Assembly: GCA_030035585.1 (NCBI GenBank)
Contig: CM057482.1
Span: forward strand, 59,338,828-59,402,827
Direction of reading: 5' to 3'
Source of the DNA: Dugong dugon
Lineage: Eukaryota; Chordata; Mammalia; Sirenia; Dugongidae
DNA length: 64,000 nucleotides
Position 1 is the stretch's first letter. Every line of letters starts with the position of its first letter. Position numbers and translations under genes: made by a program. Of this stretch, positions 24,213 to 34,156 are shown piece after piece. The notes beneath the pieces were generated by a model. The model had not been told where the DNA came from. It did no database searches and saw only the letters and a program-made list of their open reading frames with translations.

Positions 24213-24270
24213 CGAGAACGCCACTACCAGGATGAACAGGCCCGCCACGGTCAGCCCGCGCACGCAGCTC
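24213..24270 (-). CDS. OCA2: OCA2 exon 5 (first transmembrane segment, first part)
   Basis: A 58-nt micro-exon: one base completing the Arg codon begun in exon 4, then 19 codons encoding SCVRGLTVAGLFILVVAFS. The acceptor CTTCTCTTGCAG and donor GTGAGTACC are strong. The residues form the first half of transmembrane helix 1, aligning with human RCVQWLKVMGLFAFVVLCS; the helix continues in exon 6. The exon sits in a GC-rich, CpG-containing patch with a 21-bp tandem repeat about 50 bp beyond its donor, and is bracketed by two copies of an unassigned 110-bp direct repeat. Confidence 0.93.
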
Positions 24271-24410
24271 CTGCAAGAGAAGGCGTCTGTCTCTAGTGAA
24301 ATGAATCCAGCACCGCTGACCTGCTTACCTGCAAACCACTGCCTCCTGGAAGGGCGCCACCGGAAAACGTACTCAGACTGTGAGCAGCGCCTTCCTTGAG
24401 AGGCGCTGGG

Positions 24411-24685
24411 ATTCAAGATTTGGGCTTTTTAGTAGTCTGTAAAGGCTCCAACTCGTTGCCATCGAGTCGATTTCGACTGGTAGCGACTCTATAGGGACAG
24501 AGTAGAACTGCTCCATAGGGTTTCTTTCCAAGGAGCGGCTGGTGGATTCGAACTGCTGACCTTTTGGTTAGCAGCAGAGTTCTTAACCACTGCGCAACCA
24601 GGACTCCCTGACGGGTCCAAGGTCCCACTATATACAACTGAATCAAGCGCCTTATCTTGGCTCTCAGATTCATCTTTGTCAATGA
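24411..24685. repeat. Unassigned direct repeat, copy 2, split by SINE
   Basis: Second copy of the segment at 22868-22977: GATTCAAGATTTGGGCTTTT to GTAAAGGCTCC, then an AfroSINE, then continuing with TATCTTGGCTCTCAGATTCA. It lies in intron 4, 140 bp from exon 5. Confidence 0.7.
24449..24608 (-). mobile_element. AfroSINE
   Basis: Minus-oriented complete SINE: AACTCGTTGCCATCGAGTCG to GCGCAACCAGGACTCC. It retains more CpG sites than other copies (TCGAGTCGATTTCGACTGG), suggesting a younger insertion. It splits the unassigned direct repeat. Confidence 0.93.
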
Positions 24686-24699
24686 TTTTCCCCAGAGTT

Positions 24700-26479
24700 T
24701 TCTGGGAGGTGGGTAAACGGATTTGATCTTCAAATATAAACGCACTGACTAGTCCGTAAACAAATAATTCTAGAAAGTAATAGCGAGTCTGTGGCTGTTG
24801 TGCCACGGAACCTTTTCAAAATTCTTCAGGACATACTGTCACAGAAAGACTCCCCCATGTCCTCCCCTTGCATTCTCACCAACCGGCCCTCAAGGCCCCT
24901 CCTGCTTACCCTGCTTTCTTGCTGCTCCGCAAGGGGGGCTTCCCCTCCTCTGGTCCTTCTCCCCATGCCCATTCACCCCCTCCCAACAGGACTGCAGACA
25001 GCCTCCCTCCTGACCCAGCGGCTGAGTGTGCAGGGTCCGGCCTGCCCCCTACTGACACCCTTTTGGCAGGGCGGAGCCTGGGTGCTGTACCCTTTCCTCG
25101 AGCAGCCCACGGTACTGGAAGGCTTTGGCACTGGCAGAGAAAGGAAGAAAGTCTATGTTGGGGCATCTTTTGAAGTTCCATCCTTCCTTCAAAACTTTTT
25201 CTGATCCCTTGAAAATGGTAAAATCTTGTTTTACATTTGCCTAGATTAATGAAATTGATGAATAGCCATTTCACACTTCCAATTTATGATTCAAGAGCTC
25301 TTATTTAAATGGGAATCAAAATGACACTTCTTTTTAAAGCATGAAGCATTTATCCAGCTAGTCTAAACACTAATCTCATTCTACATGACTGGCATACGCA
25401 ACAGAGCTGACAACCCAAAATAAAATGTTTCTTCATCAGCAGTGGATGGTACTTTCTAGACCTAACAGAATGGCATGGAGTCGTGTAGCTCTGTGGTGAT
25501 CTCAGGGCAATTATTCCATGAATCACAGAAGGTACAACAACCACTGAAGGTGAAGCCTTACAGATACCTTGTGCTATGACCCAAGCTGTGAAACATTTGG
25601 GCACACACCATCCTCGGGAGCTGGGCCCAGGGGCTACGAAGGGCATTAAAAGTGTCAGGTGGCCATGCTAGTGACTGACAGGGCCAGACCCTCTGCCCTC
25701 CACTCACCCAATTCACATAATTCACATAATTTCTTAGCAGACTCATCAGCCAGACACCGGTGTGCCTACAAAGGGAATGCCCAGGCATTGTAAGGACCTA
25801 CAGTGACTCTAGGTGGTGAAGGGACAGGAAGAGCAAGAGGACATCAGGTGGTGAAGAGACAGAAGGGGCAAGAGGATGCCAGGGTGTAAGGGGATGCCAT
25901 TTTCAAGACTTTTGCTCTCAATAGAGCTCTCCCTTCACATCAATGTGTGTATGGTACCCAGCAGATACAGAGGACAGAGCAAGCTTGGCTCCTGGGTGGC
26001 AAGTCTGCAGTCCAGCCAGCCCTCCCCAGACCTTGGGCACTCCCCGTGGGCTGGCCTCACCACCCCCTCGGGCTTTCCTCAGACAGTAGAACCAGTCGAC
26101 TCCTAATAAAGGGCTTCATACGTAACTACCAGTAACAGTACCAACCTCTGAGACCCCTTGGCACTCTTGGCAAGAACTGATTCCATTTGTAAACCCGATG
26201 GCCACAGAGACACACAAACAGATGGAGGAGTGCAGAACGTGTGTCCTGCATGTTTGCACCAAGTCTCTCATAGCTTCATGGATTATGCCCAGATGTCCCC
26301 CGGGGCTTGAAAAACAATCCCTCACCTGACAGGTAGTGTGGCCTGCCATTGTGAAAAACCATCCTTTCCATCTTCACCGAGTGGGCTTTGGGAGAACAAA
26401 GTGAGGGCACACCCCAGTCCCAGGGCAAGAGACCTGTGTGCAATGTCATCTCTACAGGGCTGCACTCAAGATCTCCTAC
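24700..26479. other. OCA2 intron 4, unassigned sequence
   Basis: 1.8 kb without recognised interspersed repeats apart from the minisatellite at 25811. An open frame at 24791-25204 (plus, 137 codons) is proline/leucine-rich without family features. Confidence 0.5.
25811..25898. repeat. 35-bp minisatellite
   Basis: Two 35-bp units starting AGGTGGTGAAGRGACAG at 25811-25845 and 25846-25880, and a partial third unit (AGGGTGTAAGGGGATGCC). Confidence 0.85.
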
Positions 26480-26671
26480 CTCAGTGTCCACAAATGGAAT
26501 GTGCCAGGAGCACCATCAGGAACATCGCCCTTCTCCTCTGTGGAAGCAGACCCAGATAGCCCGGCCCCGTCACTGCCCAGCAAGTGACTCTGCTCCCCGT
26601 CTGCAGAGCTCTGTCCCCACGATTCCTCTGCTGTGGTGGGATCCGGAGCGCCGATGGGCATGCACTGTAGC
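26480..26671 (-). CDS. OCA2: OCA2 exon 4 (cytosolic N-terminus)
   Basis: 192 nt: one base ending a Gly codon, 63 codons, then AG of an Arg codon. The acceptor TGTGTTTCCAG lies just above 26671 and the donor GTAGGA just below 26480. The segment TTAEESWGQSSADGEQSHLL aligns with the human stretch around [20 protein letters not shown], including a second acidic dileucine (E-x-x-x-L-L). The length is one codon more than I recall for human (an extra Glu after SAST). The last dozen residues, ending FHLWTL, do not resemble the basic human juxtamembrane stretch (see findings). It lies 2.2 kb upstream of exon 5 in gene order. Confidence 0.95.
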
Positions 26672-28430
26672 CTGGAAACACACAACCTGGGGTTACTCTC
26701 ACCAAAATAGTACTATCCCCCAAATGAGGCTCCTCTCAGCAGGGATGTGGGAGTTGCCCTGGAGTCAACACTCGTTTTTGAGAGGACCAAAGACAGGGTA
26801 ACCTCCACCCTACCCTAATGGAGATGACACCCCAGAACTCTGGCCTTAAAGTAAATCATCTGGGGTCAAATATTTACACTAACGCCTGCCACAATCTGCA
26901 GAAATGAATGACCTCACTAGCCTAGCACACCCTGAGGCCAGTTCAGTGGGGTGCTGTGATTTTCCAAACACTTATCAGTGCTTTAAAACTGGTTCACAAC
27001 AATTAAAAGAAAAAACAGTCATCCCCCTAAGGAGAAGCCCAAAGGGGTAAGCTCGACTGTGCAAAACCAGCACGTGACCAAAGGGCAGTGACGCTGACAG
27101 TGCACAGACCTGAAAAGAGCCACTCGCCTTTCCTGTGCTTTCCTGACCTTGGGAAATGCTCATGTGTATGAGGAACAAACACAACTGTAGCCAAACTAGA
27201 ACTAAGCAAACATGGTTTCTTATAGGTGGGAAGAGGATCACAGTTAGCCAAGTCAGGATGTTCACAGAGCTGTCTACAGCGAGGAAATGCTTTCTGCCCT
27301 GTCCTGAACAGCGGTTGTGTGGCCAGCACAGCTGAGGAACAGAATGTTACATTTTATTTAATTGTAATCAATCTAAACTTACTTAAATGACCACATGAGG
27401 CTAGTGGCAATCAAGTTGGACAGAATAGACCCTATCTATACACTCTTACCCTCAAAACAAGGACATTCTTTCTGAAAACGTAAATTGATGGACATCATCC
27501 TAATAAGCCACTAGGCCAAATTAATACCGCAACAAAACAAAGTTGACAATAACAAAGCATCAAAAAAGCCTCCCCATCACCACGTGCTCAATTAGCTTCA
27601 TGAACAAAAGAAAGAAAAGAAGGATGTTCTGTAAGCAAAGATGACCTGCTCCTCTAATGTGGTTTCTGTGACTGTGGAACAGCTCGGCACCCAGTACAGG
27701 TTTTCCAATGAACTGAGAATTCTAAAAATTCCTCGGGCCTTCACAGTTTACCAAGAAATTCAAGGGAAAGTGTTAAGGAAATAAATGTGTGCCATGTTTG
27801 TTTTCGGAGTTATTGATAGACCAGATGAAGGAGAAGAATTGTCCCCTAAGAGAAAAGCCTTGAGATATAGGTGGGTGGAAATAGTTCACCTGCATCCTCC
27901 ATCCATCAATCACTGAGGGTCAGTGGCCATGCAGACACTGGGGTGCAGGACAATGAGGGTGCAGGCCAGCAAGACTCGATGGATAACACATGCACAAGTT
28001 CAGAGGGACTCAAAGTTTGAGAGAGCAGGGCAGAGGCAGACCCCAAGGCTTCCCAGAGGAGGTGACATTCAGGCCCCCTTGAGCCAAATGGGACTGCCCT
28101 GCAGAGCCAGGGGTGGGAGGAGGTTGCTGTAGTCAGTGGGGCTGGTAGGCACTTGGCAGGGAGACACAGCTTGTCATCAGAGCCTCCAGAGGGGAGCCAC
28201 ATGGGACCTGCACTGGGAGGTGATGAATCCAGATCCCCGCACACCATCCAAAACCCTGAATCCTTTGAGAGTGAGCCCAAGGGAATACTGTGCACCCTAA
28301 AGTGTGAAGCCCCTGGCCGTAGCTGGGGAGGAAGGCCAGTGAGGGAGAACAGCAGGCCCACCTGTGATGCAGGGTGCAGGGTCAGCAGGCAGAAGAATGA
28401 GGGCTCCAAGACAACCTAAGCTGGTGGTGT
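26672..28430. other. OCA2 intron 3, unassigned sequence
   Basis: No gene or repeat recognised. The open frame 28409-27906 (minus, 167 codons) shows no domain and no conserved-looking splice borders. Confidence 0.5.
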
Positions 28431-29700
28431 ATGGGGCCAGGGTGTGGTGCAATGAGAACTTTATGTGGCCTTTTGCATTGATTCTTTGGAAAAATAGCTT
28501 GGGAGATTTTTCCCCTAAGCCCCAAGGAGTTGTTACCTTTGCCCTAGTTCTTTAGAGAAACAACTTGGGCGACATCCCAAGTTGCTTTCTACCCCAGAGG
28601 GCTGTTACTTTTGCCCAAGGGAGGAGCTGTTTTCTGCTGACAGAAACTGTTACTTTGATACAAGACCTAAGTTGATTGACATCTCATGTGTAATTGAGGA
28701 CTCTGGTCTGATGAGGGAGGCCCCACCTTGTAACTGATGAGGATTGGTTTATATAGAGGACTGAAATGCAGAGGTTTCCAAGGCCTCCTGGTTGACAGGA
28801 GCCTGAAGAAGAGTGTGTTCTTTGGGACACAGAGGTCCCTCCCAGGTCTGATGAAAAAAAAACCTACAGCTAAGAAAGCTGCCAGCTAAGACCTGGGCTG
28901 GCAGAGAAGCAGAGCCACGTGGGAGCAGAGCGGTTCCAAAGCTGCTACACTGGATATGAGCTGGGCTAGTTACCAGAGGAGAGGCTGACATCACAGAGGC
29001 CCAACTGCAGACAGTTGCTGCTAGGAGAGCAGCAGCTGAGAAAGCTGAGCAAGCTGCTACACTGGCTATGATCTGGACCAGTCAGCAGCAGAGAGACTGA
29101 TGACAGAGAGGCCAGCAATGGATAGGCTTAAGGCAGAGCGCCTTACAGAAGAGAGGCCTGATGACAGACAGCAGCTGAGAGAGCTGGGCAGAGCAGAGCT
29201 AAGAGCTGCTATACTGACTATGAGCTGGGTTAGTTAGTTGTAGAGAGGCTGACAACAAAGAGACTCAATGATGGAGAAACCTGATGGCAGAAAGACCTGA
29301 CAATGGAAAGCAGCTGAGAGGGCCGTCCTGCTTGGAAGCTGTCCTACACTAAAGAAGGGAAGGATGTGCTCTCTACTTCAGGGACCCTTCCAGACCTTGC
29401 CTGTGTGTTTCCTGACCTGATTTCAAATTGTTCTTGTTACTCCCAAGTTGATCCTGATCCCAAGTTGTAACCTGTTACTTCCCTAATAAACCACATAACT
29501 CTAAGTATGGTCTATGAATTCTGTGTAGCCATTGCATTTATCAAACCTACCAGAGAAAGAGTGCTGTGGGAGGAGAAGCTGGTGTCAGAAATAATGGAGA
29601 GGTGGGAAGGTGAAGATATACCTGACTTCTACCTCATAGGACCCAGCTTTGTGCTAATCTTGTTTCTTATCCCTCAAGAATTTAGACAATTCAAGTGTTG
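28430..29700 (+). mobile_element. Probable LTR-type element with internal tandem repeats
   Basis: Contains a TATA-like TGGTTTATATAGAGG (near 28745), a purine-rich repeat array (28941-29340), then GTTACTTCCCTAATAAACCA with a candidate polyadenylation signal, and a 3' segment matching 19424-19650. This is the layout of an LTR, but both ends are uncertain. No coding sequence. Confidence 0.5.
28941..29300 (+). repeat. Degenerate tandem repeat, three units
   Basis: Units starting GCTGCTAYACTG at 28941, 29053 and 29205, each continuing with a YTATGAKCTGG motif and an AGCAGCTGAGARAGCTG motif. Unit length varies (112 and 152 bp) through indels. Confidence 0.8.
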
Positions 29701-30296
29701 GCCCAGGAGGAGTCTGTCTGCAGGAGGAGGGGGAGGCAAGAGGGGAGGCCTGTCCTCCTCCCCCAGGCCAGCTTCGCTTAGGGAGCTCCAGAACCACCCA
29801 GGTTTGTCACAACAGGGACCTTCAACTCGCAGAAAACAGAGTTTTCTTATGCATCATACTGGGCAGGGCTTCTCAACCCCAGGTCATTCTTTGTGGTGAA
29901 GGCTGTCTTGGGCCTTGCAGGGCTTTCAGCAGCAGCCCTGACCTCCACCCTTAGATGCCAGTAGCACCTCCCCCAAGTTGTGACCACCAAAGATGTCTTC
30001 AGACAGGGCCAGCCTTGCCCCAGGTGAGAAGTGCTGGGTTAGTGAGATAGCCTGTCAGCTATGTGCATGTGTGTGCACACCTGTGTAGGTCAATCAATGC
30101 AATGTTCTGAGTACTCCACAAGCCACAGGACACAGTCACTAGAATCACGCACCATGTGCTCCATTGAACTGACAAGAAGCTGGCAGAGACCAAACACATC
30201 GGGTAAAAATTCGTATCTCAGAAGAAATTCCCATGTAAGTGCCAATAGCAATGCCCAGAAATTCCTTAATTTCATAGGAAGGAAAAGGACTCTCAC

Positions 30297-30395
30297 CCTT
30301 TCTCTTGTGAAGAATTCCTCAGCAAAGGAGTATTTTCCGTAAAGCAGGAGTCTTTAGACCTGAAGCTGGAGAGCCGGGGCAAAGCAGAGTGAGAT
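30297..30395 (-). CDS. OCA2: OCA2 exon 3 (cytosolic N-terminus, dileucine signal)
   Basis: Ninety-nine nt on the minus strand: one base completing an Arg codon, 32 codons, then two bases (GG) of a Gly codon. The acceptor is a pyrimidine-rich run ending in CCTCCAG at 30396 and above; the donor is GTGAGAG at 30296 and below. The peptide includes [15 protein letters not shown], almost identical to human P protein. ENTPLL is the acidic dileucine motif known in the human protein to bind AP-1/AP-3 adaptors and direct sorting to melanosomes; it is fully conserved here. The exon is short and lacks an ATG start in frame, so it is absent from a simple ORF scan. Phase joins correctly to exon 4. Confidence 0.95.
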
Positions 30396-30836
30396 CTGGA
30401 GGAAGACAGTAAAGGAACAGGAGTCATCAATGCATAATCACAACTGTCCCTAGTTGCTGTGAGCCACGCTCAGGAGTGTGCCCAGGACTCAGCAATAGCT
30501 TTCACACTGAAACATCACAGAAGTTATAGCTGAGCTCTGAAAGGCTAGAGTTTTAGGAGAGGCACAGAACAGCTCTCCTCTCCAACATAAACCACGTTCT
30601 CAGCATGAACCACATTGGACGTGCAAAGCAGATGCCCGCATGGGGACCACATGCTGCTGGATGGCACTGTTAGGCTTCCTCTAGCACTACAGTCAGTCTG
30701 GCCACATCTGCCATTCTACACTGAGCTTCCCATCAAGAAAAGCAGTCAGAGTCTGGCTGGCCCTTTTATAGTCAGAAAAGTGAATTTCCTAAGATCTCAG
30801 TATAGCTGCAATTTAAAAATCCTAATAGCTTCTTTA

Positions 30837-31046
30837 GGAGCCCTGGTGGCCCAGTGGCTACGCGCTCAGCTACTAACCTAAAGGTCATCAGTTCAAACTC
30901 ACCAGTTGCTCCATGAGAGAAAGATGTGGCAGGCTGCTTCTATAAAGATTACAGCATTGGAAACTCTATAAGGCAGTTCTACTCTGTCCTACAGGGTCAC
31001 TATGAGTCAAAATTGACTCGACATCAACAGCCTGTTTTTTGGTTTA
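30837..31046 (+). mobile_element. AfroSINE, longer type
   Basis: Plus-oriented SINE from GGAGCCCTGGTGGCCCAGTG to about ACATCAACAGCCTGTTTTTTGG (last part), with the internal TTCTATAAAGATTACAGC segment. It lies in intron 2, 440 bp from exon 3. Confidence 0.92.
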
Positions 31047-34000
31047 GTGGCTTCTGAGAAACCAAGCAGCAGAAACCAGCCCCAAAGCCATAATGAAATG
31101 GTAGCCAGATGGCAGGGAGGGGCTTCTGGGGGCAGCAGCCACACCTGAAACAAAGCAAAGGTCCATGCTGAGGGGTCCACTCTGCAGCACTGGCCTGTCC
31201 CATGTATGTGTCATCCAAGCCTGGACCTTTTGAGAGGGAAAAAATCTCACACACACAATAAAGCCTAACAGCATAGATGGCCACTCTCATCAAAGGACAC
31301 ATGATGTTGAAAAGCAATCAGTATCTCATGAAAAGTTGCAGACACATGTCATTCTTAATTGTTGGGGGTACATTACTCTATACGCTAGTAGGTTGCCTTT
31401 CTTAGAGGGACCTCAGGTCTTGTAGAGGTGCTTTGGGTGGAGTGAAACATTCACCTGGGGAAATACCAGTCATTCTTTCAGACCGTAAATGCACAGCAAA
31501 GAAGGAATTTTTAGAAGATTATTTCCACCCACTTGCTCTTTTTTATTTTAGCATGCACCTGTGACACAAAAATAAGTCTCTGGTCCTGGAGATAACTAAA
31601 ACCTCAGGTCCTGAGCCATGTCTGTCAACACCCACCAACGTGGCAAAAGTTAGAGAAAGGTTCAAAAGTCGCTGGGCGCCATCTCCAGCCAGCCCCTGGC
31701 CCGTTCCTACAGAGAACACAGCTGGATGAGGACTCTGTCTTGGGGCTGTAACCACTGGAGGAGGAGAGTCTGGCGGGGGACAAGGTGCAGAGTTGTACAC
31801 CCTGACTTCTACGGATGTGGTGGAGGATGAATTCCACCTGAGGAATTTAACACTCCACATGCTGTTAGCTTTTCAGACTGGTAAACAATTGTTGTTTTCA
31901 TCTCTTCTAACTGTAAAGCTAGAGGAGCCCCAAGTGTACTTGGATAAATGGCTCAACAAATCAACAAATGCCCAGGTGTGTTCAGCCTATCCCTGGGTGG
32001 TTGTTGCGTAGCACTATTGTGCAAAGATGACTGTTACAGTGGCCTTGTGCATGCTGTGTCACAAGCCTGAGCTTCTGTTTTCTCAGCTGTGCAGTGTAGA
32101 CAAAAAGAAATTTAAAAAATCCTAAGTTTTATTGTGTTAAATAAATAAATAGAAATGGAGGACATAAAGATAGATTATTGGTTATTAGTTGAATTATTTC
32201 CACTAGACCATGAGCGTCTTCAGAATGGTTGCCATGTTATTTTCATTTTGTTTTATCTGGTACTATAAATGGTACCCCGTTCAATGCAAGTTCTTAATAA
32301 TACTTAACAATGAATGGTTTAAACCCAGTAATCATAGCTTATTTTCATTAGGTTGACTTTTTGACTTAAATAGAGCAGTTAAAGCATTATATCAACCAAG
32401 TTCTTAGAATTATCACTGGCCCTTCAGGGCAGCACACAGGAGCCAAGGTGCCGTCAGTCCTTAGGAGCATAGCTGTGAGCTGAGAACAGCCCATTAGAGC
32501 ACCACAGGGCCAGGAGGGTGTGCCTTGCTGGCACCAAGGAGAAAAATCGGAAGTGGGGAAGAGTCAGAGTCCATTTAAATTTCTCTGTGGTGGCCACATC
32601 TGGCTGACCTCATTATTTCAGCATTTCTGTAGCACTTTGTGCGTGTTCACAAAGTATTTTATAATTGTATTTAAGCACACAGAGAATCGTTTCTAAACAC
32701 TTTTATATTTAGTCATCTTCCTAAAGAGCCAAAAAAAAAAAAAAAAAAAAGAGCTTCACTGGGAAACTTCTCAAAGAGTCCTCAGGCCATTCCAAATTTA
32801 AACTAATTCAACACCTTCCAATACCATTCTCCATTGTTTTGAATCCATTCTTCTCTCTGAGCCTTAAATGGAAGCATAAAGGAGACTGTTCAGCTGACAA
32901 TTTCCCCTATCTAAGTCCTGGAAGGAGAGGACTCACAAACCAGCATGTAGTGAAGATTCAGGCTCACCAAATAACATGCATCTCATGGCCTGGAAATAAA
33001 AATGGCAGAGCACAGAATAAAAGGCCTGGCTTTTTTCTTACTGACTTAATTAAGGTGTGTAGTATTTTCTGACCTCTTCCCTTTCACATCTAAGCCTGGG
33101 TGCTTTCTGTACTCACAAATTTCCATAGTATCTGCTTTCCCCCATGTCTCACCCAGCAACTCTGCACATGTACTTGCAAAATTCATATGTGCCTACACAG
33201 TTATAAGCAAGCAGTATAGCACACAGTTTGAATAACCTGTAAACAAAATGACAATTGTATATAATTTTATTATTCAGAGATACTGTTAACATCTGGAGAA
33301 TTTCTTTTCAGTCTTTATTTTCTACATATAAATTAATGTTTTTAAAGTCAGGTTCAAATACACGTGTGCACAGGCACACATTCATAAGTAGAAATTGCTT
33401 TGTCTTCTGATTTTTCAACTTACGCATGTCACTAACAGTTTCCTGTGTTACACAGTATGTGTCTACAGCATGATGTTTAATGTCTGCATCTCACGCATTA
33501 CATAGATTGCCACATTAAGCTTGACCACTCACCTGCTCTTGGAAATTTAAGAAATGTTTAGGTTTTTACTAAGACAAGTTACAAACACTGTAAGGATCCT
33601 GATAGATGACTCTTTGTGTGCGCCTTTGGTTATTTCTTCAGGATACATTCTTAGAATTCCTAGAATGTAGAATTACAAAATTTAAAAATTTCTTCATGCC
33701 TATTGACCCGTAGCACCCAGAGAGCCTGCACTGATGAACCTGGACTCGTAGGCAGGGGGCTGAGGGGCTGAAGCCAGGGTGGAGGAGGTGGGAGACTTAC
33801 AGATGGTGCTGAGAGCAGGGACAGGGGCCTGCCTCATGGGGTCCCTTGACCCTTCTGTCTCAGTTACTTGAAGGCATCTCTAAAGCATATGGAGAGAAAA
33901 GAGTTAGGGGGATATCCTGAAATCATGTTTCAATGATGTAGGTCCACATAAGCCAGAATGAATGTTCTCATGTTTCATTTTCCTACTTGCGATATGAATG

Positions 34001-34149
34001 TCTAAAGGGAAACATTCCCTGGACCATTTACATGTAGCTCTCAGTTGCAGCTTCTAGAAAAGGGATAGACTGCTATGAAGAATGACTCCCAGCAGGAGAC
34101 AGAGCACCCAGTAACCAGGGACCCACACTTTCCCAAGTCCCATCTTTCT
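31047..34149. other. OCA2 intron 2, mostly unassigned
   Basis: Three kb with no gene recognised. It has an A20 run at 32731-32750. Sequence at about 33240-33700 reads like an old dispersed mammalian repeat (TTCTTCAGGATACATTCTTA) but I cannot assign its family. Confidence 0.45.
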
Positions 34150-34156
34150 TCCCTCT

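Noticed and set aside
24791..25204. 137-codon plus-strand frame in intron 4
   Set aside because: Compositionally biased and without any recognised motif.
26388..26801. 137-codon plus-strand open frame
   Set aside because: It is antisense to OCA2 exon 4, whose coding constraint keeps the opposite strand open.
27906..28409. 167-codon minus-strand open frame between exons 3 and 4
   Set aside because: On the gene's own strand, but no similarity to OCA2; exons 3 and 4 already join in phase without it.
19424..29690. Matching LTR-like ends read as the two LTRs of one 10-kb provirus
   Set aside because: The interval contains OCA2 exons 4, 5 and 6 and no retroviral genes, so these are separate insertions.
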